Notes under the pieces: generated by a model
Told to the model about the DNA's origin: nothing
Databases searched by the model: none
What the model saw: the letters and a program-made list of their open reading frames with translations, nothing else
Translations under genes and position numbers: made by a program
In this document: piece by piece, positions 42,580 through 54,117 of the stretch
How positions within the stretch are numbered: position 1 is the first letter of the stretch
How the letters are laid out: each line of letters starts with the position of its first letter
NCBI GenBank assembly: GCA_024449915.1
Contig: JAMZAV010004584.1
Location: 1-64,000, forward strand
Length of the DNA: 64,000 nucleotides
Direction of reading: 5' to 3'
Source: Sweltsa coloradensis
Lineage: Eukaryota; Arthropoda; Insecta; Plecoptera; Chloroperlidae

Positions 42580-43584
42580 TTAGCTGGATGTGTTTACTTT
42601 AAGTTCAACAGCTTCTTCAATGCCGTCAGCTCCTGACATCAGATCGTCGACGTAGAAATCCTTCAGTGCAACAGGAGCAGTCTTCGGAAACACTTGTTGT
42701 TCATCTATCGCCAATTGTTCAAGGCATTTCGTGGCAATGTAAGGAGAACATTTTTCTCCATATGTCACTGTCAATAGTCTAAAATCCTGTAGGCCTATTG
42801 GCTCCACAGGAGACTTTCACACACACACGATTCTTCGATAAGTACTTTGAGACTTGTCTAATTGTATCTGGCAATACATTTTGGCGATATCAGCGACCAG
42901 AGGAATGATGTTTTTACGAAACCGAATCAATATTGGAACAATGTCGTCTTGTAGTCTGGGTCCCACCATCAATTTGTCATTCAGTGACACGCCTGAAGAA
43001 GTCTTCGCTGAAGCATCGAAAACGACCCGAAGTTTCGTCGTGGAACTACTTTCCTTATTAACTGGATGATGAGGAATGTAAAATAACTCTGTCAACGGCT
43101 TGTTCAACTGGTCTGCAGGAATAATCTCAATGTGCCCTAATGAAATGTATTCCGACATGAATTTATCGCACTGCTGCTTTTTGTCAGTTTGGTATTTTAT
43201 ACGTTGCTCAAGGGAACAGAATCGTTGAATTGCCAGATAACGAGATAAACCTAAATCTGCACTGTTATCAACGACTGGAAGATGTACTACCAATCCTCCT
43301 GAATTATCTCTTCTATGAGACTTCTCAAAGTGTTGTTCACTAAGCTTCTCTTCTGGTGTCAATAAATTAGCAGCAGGCATGTCTTCTAATTCCCAAAACC
43401 TTTGCAGAGTGCTATCCAAATCACACTGTACGTGCAACGTTGTAAGAGCTGACTTGGGACCTTGTTGACTAATGGGACCTGACAGTACCCATAGCGATCG
43501 GTGACCCGCTGATACCGGAGCAACGACCAGATCGAAGGAGCATGGAGTACAACTTTCTGCTCCTAGGAAAAAACATCTATACAT
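42580..43584 (-). pseudogene. Pao protease end and reverse transcriptase fragment
   Basis: Frame 43,584-42,817: FWELEDMPAANLLTPEEKL, SLGHIEIIP, TKLRVVFDASAKTSSGVSLN, VADIAKMYCQIQLD. Frame 42,807-42,580: FRLLTVTYGEKCSPYIATKC and the catalytic FYVDDLMSGA. A frameshift separates them. Confidence 0.88.
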
Positions 43585-43615
43585 CCTGGAACGTTGTTTT
43601 CTGGGTCAGCCAAAA

Positions 43616-43978
43616 TTAGGCCATAAGATGTGCCCAAATATCCATTATCTTGACATTATTTCTAGGAAGAGTTCCTGTTACCTTAGGTAAAATCAAAGCA
43701 ACCAATGATCCCTTCATTTTTCCCATGTTGAAGTGAAATTCAGTCCACCATACCGAAAACACTTGGAAAATACTACTAGAAGCAAGACTGATACCCCACA
43801 CATGGGTCGACTAAGCTCGAAACCCCAAAGTTTCTGAACACAGTTTTCGGTGACAAAACTAGCTTCGGACGCAAAATCCAAAAGAGCTCGTAAAGGCCTC
43901 ATAACACCTTGTTTGTCTCGCACATTGTTTGAAGCATTTGATAGTAGCACTGTAGGATGAGCTGATTCAGTTGAATAA
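43616..43978 (-). pseudogene. Pao protease-like fragment
   Basis: PTVLLSNASNNVRDKQG followed by RALLDFASEASFVTENC. The expected LDSGS active-site motif reads LDFAS, so a key residue is altered. Confidence 0.65.
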
Positions 43979-44345
43979 CCCCCCGTCTGGGCCCGGGTAA
44001 AATTTGGGCCCATAGCATGGCTCTGCTAATCGTAAAAGGCGATTTAAGAGAAAAAAGTCCACCTCGCAAAACACAGCTAGTTAAGCGGGAGTATATTACC
44101 CCCCGAACCTAGAGGCGAGCTCTGGCAATCGTTGTCGGCGCCCTTTGGGCCCCTTCCCTTGACGGCCTCTCCGACGACGATGACCATGAAATAACGAACG
44201 ATGACAAAGACGATGACGACCGAGACGTGAAAAATCCCCCTTCCCCCTTTTCTCGTGGATGGTTCTGAACAGCATGGGCTCTCCTCCCCACACCCCCTAG
44301 GCTAGAGTGGTGCATTATGACCTAACGGTTGACGCGCCCTTAAAT
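43979..44345 (+). repeat. Repeat D, copy 5, inserted in the Pao element
   Basis: Full-length-looking copy from CCCCCGTCTGGGCCCGGG to GCATTATGACCTAACGGTTG and ACGCGCCCTTAAATC. It interrupts Pao protein homology on both sides, so D moved after the Pao insertion. Confidence 0.8.
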
Positions 44346-44651
44346 CAAAAAAAATCATTTTGAGTAATGGGATGAGACAGCAGGCCAGTTGAGACAAAAA
44401 TCTTTTGGGCCCATTTGGCTTTGGTTCAGTGAAATGAATAATGTTTGGGGACGTTTGTGACACCTGTGACATGTAGATGTTTTGCAGTTTTTTGAAGCAT
44501 GGTTTGAACGTAGACAATTAAAACACAATGAATTGTCTTTCCCGAACAAAATGGACGCTCGAAAAACAGTTTCATTCAGAAAGTCAAGGCATTTGTGTAT
44601 CCAATGGTTACCTGTACATTTCAAGCATGCCAGGCTCTTCGGGGGACACAC
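44346..44651 (-). pseudogene. Pao gag zinc-knuckle fragment
   Basis: CLKCTGNHWIHKC, CFNCLRSNHASKNC and CHRCHK are tandem zinc knuckles of the Pao gag type. Confidence 0.8.
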
Positions 44652-45510
44652 TGTGATGTGAAGTAGTCGGGCTTGTGTCTGTTTGGCTTCATACTGCTCG
44701 ATGAGGAACCCTTGTGATAAGGAGTGCCTGCAATAGCGAGTGTTTCGAGCACGGTGCTCAATGAACTCAGAAAAACTGTTGGAAAGTTGGGGGCTCCCTT
44801 GGATGTGAGTGACAATCCCATTGACGTCGAGACTCGCTATCTAGCTTATCAGAAGTGTGAAAACGAGCCCCGAACCCCAATTTTTCGACAGGTTGCCCAG
44901 AACTGCCAGTGACCTGGTGCATTCCAAGGTTGTGTCCAACAACTTGCGTAATGCCAAAGATGATTCGCGTTGGAGAACAGACTGAGAGAACAAGCGCCTT
45001 AAAACCGTGTTTATAATTTCACGCGTATTTTGGTAGTGTGACGTTAACAGTTCCCAAGTTTATCTGTAATTACCATTCGTCACAGGAATCGACTGGAGTA
45101 GCGATGCAGCCTCCCCTTGCAATGACCCCTTTAAAGATACTGAAGCTTCTCCGCCCCGGACAAACGACTATGTTGTGAACTGCCGCCTCGAAGGGGTCTC
45201 TGAACGAAAGCCAGCCCCTGTAAGTTGCCATCAAACGTTGGCAAAAATGTAGCTTCGTTAGTCTCACTTCACTGGGCTTGGGCTACCTTCATTGAAAATG
45301 TCTGCGTGGTACATGGTACCTGGCGAGTTCAGCTCCTAGGTCCATTAATGTTATCCTGAGCATCACTAACCTTTCAAATACTTGGTTGATCTCAGCTTCA
45401 ATTGAGTGGAACTTTTCGTCGATTGTCGCAATACTCAAGTCGGGGAGTAAAGTGTTGAGGTCTGCAGAGACACGTTCTACACGTTGCGACTGTACAATGT
45501 TTTTAGACAA
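44652..45510 (-). pseudogene. Pao gag N-terminal fragments
   Basis: Frames at 45,510-45,289 (helical EAEINQVFERL) and 45,267-45,070 (YRGWLSFRDPFEAAVHN) resemble gag of this superfamily. Later parts are frameshifted. Confidence 0.55.
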
Positions 45511-45560
45511 GACTCACCACCGGGGAATGATGTTAACGGTGTTTCCAGTCGTGTAACATA

Positions 45561-45979
45561 AAGATTTATACACAAAATTTCCTTGCTAGGAGCTCGTCCA
45601 TCGCGGCAGAGGAAAACTAAAAAATATTGCGTCAAAAAAACTCTCAGAAATCACGCTTAATACCCTGTGGGCGTATTAAGCAATTATCACAATATACCGG
45701 ATACAACGTTGTTATCCGGCTTTCCGGAGGACCAATAAATGATGCTAATATTCCAGAGGAATGATTTATGGTAATATAATGCGAGTTAATTCAACTTAAT
45801 ACTGTTTTATTCAAAGACGCAAAAATGAAAAAACACGTATGGAAAAACGCCGTGGTAAAAATACAACAATACATTTGAAGAAACTGAAATACAACAGCTT
45901 TCAAACTGCCTATTAGAAGTAATATAAAAAATATACACTTCAAATAAAGCCAAAAAACTTAGATAGATCGGGCCAAACA
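45561..45979. other. No gene; two small hairpins
   Basis: GCTTAATAC...GTATTAAGC at ~45,655-45,681 and CCGGATAC...TATCCGG at ~45,704-45,723. Possibly the Pao 5' region, but no LTR ends could be placed. Confidence 0.35.
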
Positions 45980-46095
45980 TTATCTTTTCTTTTATTCACT
46001 TCAAAAAAAATTGAATCATTGAACAAACCATTAACTTTTAATATCACAGTCAGCGCAATGTGGGACCTTCCCGGTTAAAGCGCCCGGGTTTTCCC
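45980..46095 (+). repeat. LINE tail E, diverged
   Basis: GTCAGCGCAATGTGGGACCT and CCCGGTTAAAGCGCCCGG. Confidence 0.55.
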
Positions 46096-46249
46096 TCACT
46101 TCGTTTTGCGTTTATTTTTTGATTGCCTCAGTAATCATCTGGGAGCTTCCATGTTCCTACTCCTTGGGCTCGACTGGAGCTGCCGATTCACAGTTAAGTT
46201 TTTGAAACTAGTTTTGTCTGGTTTGCAAAAGTCTTCTTCAGTTGAAATG

Positions 46250-46645
46250 TTCCCCGTCTGGGCCGGGTAAAATGGGTCCAAAGCATGGCTCTGCTAATCG
46301 TAAAAGGCGAGGAAAGAATCTGCCTAATTCTACATGTATAGGTAGTAATTTTATCCCCCGAAATAAAAACGCGAGCCTGGAATCGCCGTCGGGGCCCACC
46401 TTCCCCTCACCTTGACGATAACCTCGCCCGGACGACGACGCGACGACGACAACAACAACGACGATGGCGAAGATGACCATGACAATGACAACACAAACGA
46501 TGATAAATACGATGACGCCCACAATGGAGAACACCTCATTTCGAGCCCTTACGCGTGGCGGGTTCTGACCAGCAGGGGCTCCTCCACTCCATACCCCCTA
46601 GGCTAAAGTGGCGCATTATGACCAAACGGTTAACGTACCCTTCAT
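46250..46645 (+). repeat. Repeat D, copy 6
   Basis: CCCCGTCTGGGCCGGG to GCGCATTATGACCAAACGG. The GAC/GACAAC-rich stretch is expanded here. Confidence 0.7.
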
Positions 46646-46699
46646 CCAAATAAATAAAAAATATTTTTTAAAAGTATCGCTATTTTCCAATATCATGTT

Positions 46700-46825
46700 C
46701 TTTACTAATCAAATAATCTCATATAGCCAAATATAATAAAATTTAATCAAACAATAAACTCAATTAGAAGTAACGATATCAGCGGCGTAACATGACCTGC
46801 CCGGTTGAAGCGCCTAGTTTTTTCA
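46700..46825 (+). repeat. LINE tail E after D
   Basis: GCGGCGTAACATGACCTGCC and CGGTTGAAGCGCC. Confidence 0.6.
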
Positions 46826-46964
46826 CGTCTTCCTATTTCAAAATTATTGTGGAGCCTCCAACTACTGACGTTAAACACGATTTAGAGATATTACAGCCAG
46901 CACCAGCATTCTAGTCTAAGCTACTACTGTTAACCTGGGAACCACTAAAGGCATGTAGTTAGAG

Positions 46965-47215
46965 CCGAGTAACTTACTCCCGAAACTAGAGGCGAGCTGG
47001 CAATTGTCGTCGGGGACCTTGCCCCCTTCCCTTGACGACCCCCGGCGACGATGACAATGACACAACGAATGATGACAAAGACGATAACGCCGCGACGTGA
47101 GAATCTCCCATTCCTCCCCTTACCAGTGACTGGTTCTGACCAGCATGGGCTGCTCCTCCCCATATCCCCTAGGCTAGAGTGGTGCATTATGACCTAACGG
47201 TTGACGTGCCCTGAT
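46965..47215 (+). repeat. Repeat D, copy 7 (5' truncated)
   Basis: Begins within AGAGGCGAGCTGGCAATTG and ends GTGCATTATGACCTAACGG, GACGTGCCC. Confidence 0.65.
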
Positions 47216-47559
47216 TCCAAATAAATATATAAAACAAATGCATCCAATCTAAGTCTCCCTATTCTTGTCTTGTTTCAGGTGTCCCCGGCTTCAGTTGATG
47301 TAGTTTGCCAACCAAGTTCCGCGCTCAGACAACCCGGGGCGTGAAAGGTTCGTTGATTTGTCCTGTCTCAAATTGTTTTCAAACATTTCTGGGGCACAGC
47401 GGAAACGTGTCATAAGAACAGGAAGTTGTAATTTAGAGTCTTCTTTCAAGATAAAAGGCGACAAACTATCTATATTTTAATTTTACTCGCATTTGTATAA
47501 ATTGCATGTTTTTATCAAAAAAAAAACTTTTCTTTTGGGAACACTATCATCTCTATCAT

Positions 47560-47695
47560 ATTTGTCTCTTTCATTAACTTTGAAAACAATATAATAACCA
47601 TCAAACACACCATAAACTCATTTTAATTAAAAAAAAAACACATGCTGCGCAATATGACCTTAACGGTTTGAAGCGCCCTAGTTTCTCACGTAGTC
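47560..47695 (+). repeat. LINE tail E
   Basis: AACCATCAAACACACCATAA, then TGCGCAATATGACCTTAACG and GAAGCGCCCTAG. Confidence 0.65.
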
Positions 47696-47859
47696 GGAAA
47701 TAGATGTTGCCTTGCAAATTTTATGCCCTGAAGTGCAAACTGCAAAAAAAACGAGAAAACGCGTGCAAAGTTAGTTTGAGAAAAATTTTCTGCAAAGCAC
47801 CCCTAGTCTCTCAATTCCTCACCAGGTAGCGTGCGAGTCGCAAGTAATTCCGAGATCAC

Positions 47860-48070
47860 TCTAACCCCTGAGCAAAGAGATAGTCATACGTAGCGTGTGG
47901 ACTCTGATGAGGGAGGTCACGGGCTCGAATCCCACCACCGGCAATCCTGACTGAAAGTTTCCCCGAGATTCTTCAGTAATTTTAAAGCGAATGCTTTGGG
48001 AGTGAGTCCTCTGTAACAGCCCTCGGGGCATTCCCTTATCATATGGACATCAATCCAGGAATTAAACAAT
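47860..48070 (+). repeat. tRNA-derived SINE-like element
   Basis: B-box-like GGGCTCGAATCCCACC preceded by an A-box-like stretch and followed by a conserved-looking body. No poly-A or defined target duplication. Confidence 0.4.
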
Positions 48071-48235
48071 CTATTTTCAGCGGGGTATCACGACCTACGG
48101 GAGTGTTTTCCCCAAATTATGAAATTAAGAAACCTTCTTATCAGTTTCCCTAACACAATCTAATAACCTGGTGAGTCACCTACACCGGCCATCCTTACTT
48201 AAAAGTGTTATTCCCCACGGGAGCGTGAGAGTCGC

Positions 48236-48356
48236 AAGCATACCGTGTTAACTCTACTTCCAGTTTGAACAGAGCGCCGTATACTTTGTGCTCGTCTGGT
48301 CCTGAGTTTAAAATTCAGTTGCTTGTTATGACCTCACGGTTGACGCGCCCTTAAAC
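48236..48356 (+). repeat. Repeat H, copy 1
   Basis: AACTCTACTTCCAGTTTGAA, GCGCCGTATACTTTGTG, TGGTCCTGAGTT, then a D-type tail TTATGACCTCACGGTTGACG. Pairs with 49,173-49,296. Confidence 0.65.
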
Positions 48357-48411
48357 CCAAAAATTAACTAAAAAATCTCAGTTAAACATCAAAGATTGTA
48401 GAATTGGCCCT

Positions 48412-48870
48412 GGCTCCGCTAATCGTACGAGGCGATTCTCACGAGGGAAAAAGACCTCCTCGCAAAAAATCAGCTATAGTAGGAGGGGAGTATATACTTC
48501 CCGAAACTAGGGCGAGGTCTGGCAACCGGGTCGGGGTTACCTCCCCCTCCCTTTAAAAACCTACCCCACGACGATGACAATAACCCCAACGAACGATGAC
48601 AAGGCAAGGCTCTTTTGGAGCAGCAGTTAAGCGTGTACTCTCTGAAAGTAGAGGCGAGCTCTGGCGTTTCGTCGTCGCGTCACCTTGTGTCCGCCTTAAA
48701 GAGACGACCGTAACAATGAACAAACAATGTAGAAGACGTTTACGATTACGACAAGACAGTGCCCCCCCACCCCTTTTTGCTCCCCCTACATGTTTGGGTG
48801 GTTCTGACCAGCATAGAACTCTTCACCCCACATCCCTAGGCTAGAGTGGCGCATTATCATCAAACTATTA
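48412..48870 (+). repeat. Repeat D, copy 8 (composite)
   Basis: Holds two AGGCGAGCTCTGG-type segments (one mutated), suggesting two D fragments in tandem. It ends in a degenerate hairpin GCGCATTATCATCAAACT. Confidence 0.55.
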
Positions 48871-48904
48871 ATGTGCCGTTTATGAAAATAGTTCAATTAT
48901 CCAA

Positions 48905-49042
48905 TTATTTTCTGTTAGAATCTGAGGAAAACAAATATTTTCTTATCATCAACAAACAACAAAAATCGTTCAATTATTCACTAACATCACATGCGGCGCA
49001 ATATGACCCACCTGTTGAAGCGCCTTAAAGATTCTCACGGGG
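48905..49042 (+). repeat. LINE tail E
   Basis: GCGGCGCAATATGACCCACC and TGTTGAAGCGCC. Confidence 0.6.
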
Positions 49043-49172
49043 TTCTATGAGTTTCAGCGCCTTGGAATCTGGATTCTTTTTACACTACGAGGACGCGGTT
49101 CGTGGCCCGCATAAGGCCTGGGTTTTAGTATTTGTCCTGCACCCTCATCTATCACCCTTTATCAATCAATAC

Positions 49173-49296
49173 ATCAAGCAATACCGGTTAACTCTACTTC
49201 CAGTTTGAACAGGGGCGCCGTATACTTTGTGTTTTGTCTGGTCCTGAGTTGAACATTCAGTTGCGCGTTATGACCTCACGGTTGACGCGCCCTTAA
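49173..49296 (+). repeat. Repeat H, copy 2
   Basis: Close match to copy 1, ending GCGCGTTATGACCTCACGG and TTGACGCGCCC. Confidence 0.65.
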
Positions 49297-49404
49297 CAAA
49301 CACAAACTAAAAAAAAGTTCCTGTGAACATCAAGGATTACTTTGTGTTATCAGGCCGGATTTCGTTGCCTCGCGCACGCGTTTGATCTCTCGAAATCATT
49401 AATA

Positions 49405-50065
49405 GGAAAACGCTTAAGTCCCGTCGCGTTGATGGATGAGCTTTTTTAAAGTTTTCAGTATGCATGGGATCTCTTTACTTCTCCAAGTTCCGTTGCAAAA
49501 TCATTTTTGTTAAATTAAAATATTTTTTATAAAGTAGTGCTAATTGCTATGGTAATTAGAATGTCAAATATCTGTAGGCCCGAAAAAATTTCTTATGAAC
49601 GCATTGTAGGTGATTGTTGTCAAGTTTCTACAGTTACTTGCTAATTATTGTTATACACTTCAAAAAACTCACATTTAAACCTTTATTTCTATGGATTCTG
49701 GATAATTTTTTCAGCATTTTCTTTTAAAATGTACTACAGCACCATAACCTTAATGTCCATGTAAAATATGAACTTTGTAGCCCCACCCGTTTGGTCAGAA
49801 TCGGCCCAAATGTCACGAAAATATCGCACTAAAAATCGAAAAAAATCGTAAAAGTACGATATTCATGAGAAATATTTCTTCGATTGTACCCAAAAACAAT
49901 ACACCTCTAAGTTCAGAGAATTCGAAGGTGTCCCCTAAAATTTTCATCAAGATCGGATATGCCGTTTGTCTGGTAGAGAGTTAACAAACAGACAAAAAAA
50001 AAAACACCCGAGCTAAATTTTTTGGGGGTCAGTAAAATTGAAGTCTTCGCTTCGCTCATCCAATA
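49405..50065 (-). mobile_element. Helitron/Helentron-like element A', copy 2
   Basis: TAATAGGAAAACGCTTAAGT to CTTCGCTTCGCTCATCCAAT. Interior as in copy 1, with one block fewer. Confidence 0.6.
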
Positions 50066-50095
50066 ATGACGACAAACCTTGTAAATACCATCAGC

Positions 50096-50340
50096 TAGCA
50101 TATAATGGGAGTACTACCTGAAACTGGAGGCGAACTCTGGCAGTCATTGTCGTGGTATCCTTCATTTTCCCTTGACGACCTTCCCGACGACGACGACCAA
50201 AGAACAGCAGTAACGATGACAAAAACTATGACGACTGCGATGTGAGAACCTGTGGCGGGTTCTGACCAGCATGGACCACTCATTCCCACATCCACTAGGC
50301 TACAGTGGCGCAGTATAACCTAACGGTTGACGCGCTCTTT
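50096..50340 (+). repeat. Repeat D, copy 9 (5' truncated)
   Basis: GGAGGCGAACTCTGGCAGTC to GCGCAGTATAACCTAACGG and TTGACGCGC. Confidence 0.65.
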
Positions 50341-50459
50341 AATTGAATGAATCCAATGCGATAACAGCTACGTTCAAGTAAACTACTCCTGGCGAATATA
50401 TATTTGATAATCGCGCGTGTGGGGACAATTTATTAAATTATTTATTTATTTTGTCTTAA

Positions 50460-50602
50460 CTTACATCTTTTTCTTTTCTTTCTTTTATAAACTGAGAAAA
50501 CAACATAGCACACAAAAAACAAATTAAATGTATTAACTTACAACATCACATGAGGCGCAATATGACCCACCTGGTTGACGCGCCCTAGTTTTTCACGTCG
50601 TC
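50460..50602 (+). repeat. LINE tail E
   Basis: GAGGCGCAATATGACCCACC, GTTGACGCGCCCTAG, CACGTCGTCG. Confidence 0.65.
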
Positions 50603-50749
50603 GTAGCAAGTTCAGAGATGTTCTGCGGTCTAAATCGCAGCATGACCTCTGTAGAGGTGGGTGGCCGGCTAGCTGCAATGGTGGGAGTGGGTCTTCAGAT
50701 TAGGGACCCGGCCTTGGCGTTGGCGTTTACAGACTCGTGACTTATGTAA

Positions 50750-51522
50750 ACCTTTTCTCCTAGCAAAAGACACATATTTTGGATGATGGTGGAGGTGCCG
50801 GTCCAGGAAATGTTTATTTTTTGCTGATACACAAAATGCCATTTAATGAAAATCCTGACAATAGAAAATGAATTGAGAGAATAATAATGAAACATTCTTC
50901 GCATGAAAAATTCATTTTTAACACCGTGTTATAACGTCCGTGTTTTACCTACCCGAGCTGACCCGACCCGAGAACCCGAAGCTGTTTAGTAACCGAACCC
51001 GGCCCGACTGTCAAAACCTCCACCCGCACAGTCCTAGAAATACACCAACTTAGTTTGTCCCGACACAGAATTATTTACAAACTTGGCACAAGTGAATTTG
51101 AACGTTCGTTATGTATGGTATTTCCAAATAATGCCAAAAATATACTATAAAATGATTATTAAAGTGAGCTCAAAAGGGAGAGAGGTGCCCTGCCTGGGCC
51201 CGGGTAGAATTTGGCATCAGCATCAGCTGGTAAGTAAGAAAGTTTACAATATAGCCTACTCCCTGATACTGGGGGCAAGCTCTGGCGGTCGACGTCAACT
51301 ATGACAACACGAACGATCACAACGACGATGACGACTACGACGTGAGATTCGCATTATGACCTAACAATTGACGCGCCCTTTGGTACGTATTATCTTATTT
51401 ATTAAATAAAACTGCTTAATTATTATAATATAGGGCTACTTGTTTTATTAAGTCTTTGGTTTTCACAATGGGTTTTACAATGAAATTCTGTTTTGGAATT
51501 GGCAACAAGCAACCAATGTGTT
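50750..51522 (+). repeat. Repeat G, copy 2 (single minisatellite unit)
   Basis: Paralogue of 38,751-39,690, including the D remnant at 51,188-51,380. The 36-bp unit occurs once. Repeat F interrupts it at CCAATGTGTTTT. Confidence 0.8.
51188..51380 (+). repeat. Repeat D, copy 10 (internally deleted)
   Basis: Same deletion as copy 2, as expected for paralogues. Confidence 0.7.
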
Positions 51523-51529
51523 TTTTTAG

Positions 51530-51715
51530 GGGGGGATTCTAAGCCCCCGTCTCCAAGCCCCTGGACCTTTTTTTGGCTTCAAGCCCCTGTGACCGACGGT
51601 TGTGCTACACGTTTCGAAGGGGGGGCTAAGAAGACAAACCGGTCCGGGCTTAAGAAGACTAAAAGTCTTTTAGGCCCTGTCCCCTAACGCCGCACGAAAA
51701 CCTTTTTTCGTTTCC
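51530..51715 (-). repeat. Repeat F, copy 2
   Basis: Reverse complement of 12,890-13,065 with more C/G run-length differences. Confidence 0.6.
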
Positions 51716-51774
51716 CATGAGCCTTTACAGATAAGAAATGATAACGTTTTTTAAGTTTTAATTATTATCGATTT

Positions 51775-52545
51775 TTGGATGAGCAAAGCGAAACTTAAAT
51801 TTTTCACCGACCCCCCCCAAAAAATTTTAGCAATTGTTTTTTTTTTTTTTTTTTTGCTGTTTGTTTCGCTCTTCCCGGGTTAGGGCATATGCGATTTTGA
51901 GAAAATTTGAGGGGCACGTTCAAAATCTCTGAATTAGACTTGTTCTTTTTTGGGTACAATTGAAAAAATTTCCAGAATATCGTACTTTTTACGATTTTTT
52001 GGGTTTTTAGTGCGAATTTTGGACTTTTGGGGCCGTTCTAAACCAAACGGGGGGGGATAAACTTTCAATTTCACATAACATTAAGGGTAAGGTAGGTTTT
52101 ACTTTTGAAAAAAAAATTTGAAAAAGTTACCAAAATGTATAAAAATAAATTTTAAATTTTGAGTTTTTGGGTGTTACTTTTTAAAACCTTTATTTCATAG
52201 ATTCTGGCTAACTTTTTCAATTTTTTTCTTTAAAAGTAAAATACATCCCCAAACATTAATGTCCATGTGAAAAAAACTTTATAGCCCCACCCGTTTTTGG
52301 TCAGAAATCCGCCAAATAGCCGAAAAATAGATTTTAGATTTTTTTTCACAGCCTTGTAGAAATTTCACATGAATTTTATACCTTACCCACACCCTTTTGT
52401 TACAAACAATCAAAATCCAACGACTAATGATGCTTTGATGGGCCGTGTTAATATTTTTTTTTTTATTTTTTTAATTTAAAATTTTAAAATTTTAAAAGCC
52501 ACCTCAACGCGACTAAAAAAAAGCGTTTGCGAAGCTCCTAGTTTT
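51775..52545 (+). mobile_element. Helitron/Helentron-like element A', copy 3 (noisy)
   Basis: TTGGATGAGCAAAGCGAAAC to CTCAACGCGACT and GCGTTTGCGAAGCTCCTAG. Contains two TCTATGGATTC-type blocks (one altered). Many run-length differences from copies 1 and 2. Confidence 0.55.
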
Positions 52546-52892
52546 AAAACTTAGTACCCACAGGCCGGAAGCATAAATGTTTTCGTTTATGGATTTGATC
52601 TCACACGTCCCTTCGTGTTTACAGCGTAAAAAACCCAAAAAAAGGACAAAACGTGCAAGTTTTTTTGTAAAAAAAATGGAAACTTGTGAAAACGGTAAAT
52701 TCAAAATTACCTAATAGTTCCATTATTTTTTTTTTAAATACGAATTTTTGGAAGAAGTACAAAACGAATGTTCATGAGACTTTTCTCCTTGGTAGAAAAA
52801 AAATTATATGCGAATAGTAATTTTGTCTTATTTTTAAAGCCCGTGGAAGAACTTTCCACTAAATTTGCATAAAATAAAAAGGGGTTAGTTAT
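52546..52892. other. No gene seen
   Basis: AT-rich with long A/T runs. Confidence 0.4.
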
Positions 52893-52961
52893 ATTGGATG
52901 AGCGTGCGAGCGTGCGAGCGGAGCGAAGATTCCATTTCCTACGGAAAAAAAAAATCCGGAA

Positions 52962-52997
<36 letters not shown>

Positions 52998-53705
52998 TTT
53001 TTATTTTTGTCGTTTTTGTTAGCACGATCCGGCTAAACCGATACCCCGATTGCGAAAATTTTAGGAGGTCTTCAAATCTCAAATTAGAACTCCCACGTTT
53101 TTGAGCACAATCGAAAAAAATTTCTTTAAAATCGCAATTTTTACGATTTTTTTTCGATTTTTTAACAATTTTTTCGACTTAAAAACCCCCTACATGCTTG
53201 CCCGATTGTGATGATTTTTTCACAAAACCCTTTATTTTATAAAATTGATAATTCGTGTAAAATTTGAGCGTTATCAAAAAAATATTTTTTAGGAAAATCG
53301 CAATTTTACGACTTTTTTAAATTTTTTAAAAAATTTTCCAGCTTATAACACCAAATGTTTTACCCGTTGTAAGTTTTTTTAAAGAACCTTAAATTAAAAT
53401 TTAAATATTTCGGAAAAAATTTGTGCGCAATCGAAAAAATTTATTTTTATGAAAATTTCAAATTACGTTTTTTTCCCTTTTTTTAAAAATTACGAATCTT
53501 TTAAAAAAAATTTTTAAAAATTGAAGTTAATTTTTTATTAAATTAAAATTTTAATGTTTTTTTTTAAATAAATTTTATTTTAAAAAATCTAAATTTAGTA
53601 ATGATTTTTTACCAAAAAAACAGTAAACCCGCATAACACATGGCAGCTCAATGCACCAATTACCGCTCACCAAAAAACGGGGCGGGATTTAAGCGTTTTC
53701 CTAGT
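52893..53705 (+). mobile_element. Helitron/Helentron-like element A6 (noisy)
   Basis: TATTGGATGAGCGTGCGAGC to GGGATTTAAGCGTTTTCCTAG. Several landmarks have inserted or lost bases compared with A1. Confidence 0.55.
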
Positions 53706-54117
53706 ACTTAGTGGTCCTGTAAGAACAGCAAGATTTAGCATAGTGAATTAGATTTGGGGTTTCTTGTTGTATTAATTTATTAGAGAAAACAAAATTGTAT
53801 TTTTTTTGATAATTAATTTCTTCGTTTTCGCTTGAGGAAATCAAATTGTTTATACACACAGTTGTCAAAAACGACGAGCGTAAAATTAAACTAGGAAACG
53901 CTCTTTTGGGACGCGTTGATAAGCGAGACGTGCTATAGCTAGACCCACATTGCAATTTTTTTTAAATTTAAAAATTTACGACGTTGGGTTTTCCCAGTTT
54001 TATTTATTATTGCCAAGGTTTTTGGGTTAAACCCGTGTTTAAACTTTTTTTTAAACCCACCCCCTCTAGGGACCTTGACTCCTTGGGGGAAACATTTAAC
54101 TCTTTTTGAAAAATAAT
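53706..54117. other. No gene; A-type terminus remnant near 53,887
   Basis: ACTAGGAAACGCTC and CGCGTTGAT at ~53,887-53,920 echo an A element end. The rest is unassigned and homopolymer-rich. Confidence 0.35.

Larger units (their letters stand above)
41690..45560 (-). pseudogene. Degraded BEL/Pao retrotransposon
   Basis: From high to low coordinates: gag helices, gag zinc knuckles, a protease-like region, RT, RNase H-like and integrase C-terminal segments in Pao order, spread over several frames. The integrase catalytic core is missing and repeat D sits inside the gag/protease part. No LTR pair was recognised. Clearly inactive. Confidence 0.85.

Noticed and set aside
40082..47187. Recurring minus-strand peptides beginning MHHSSLGDMGR
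   Set aside because: The same peptide appears wherever repeat D occurs, with unconserved frame beyond ~20 residues; it is a translation of a repeat.
17600..50602. Integron attC-like or CRISPR-like array from the regularly spaced hairpins
   Set aside because: The genome is eukaryotic, spacing is irregular, no integrase or Cas gene is present, and the hairpin sits at the 3' ends of LINE copies with RNase H coding upstream.
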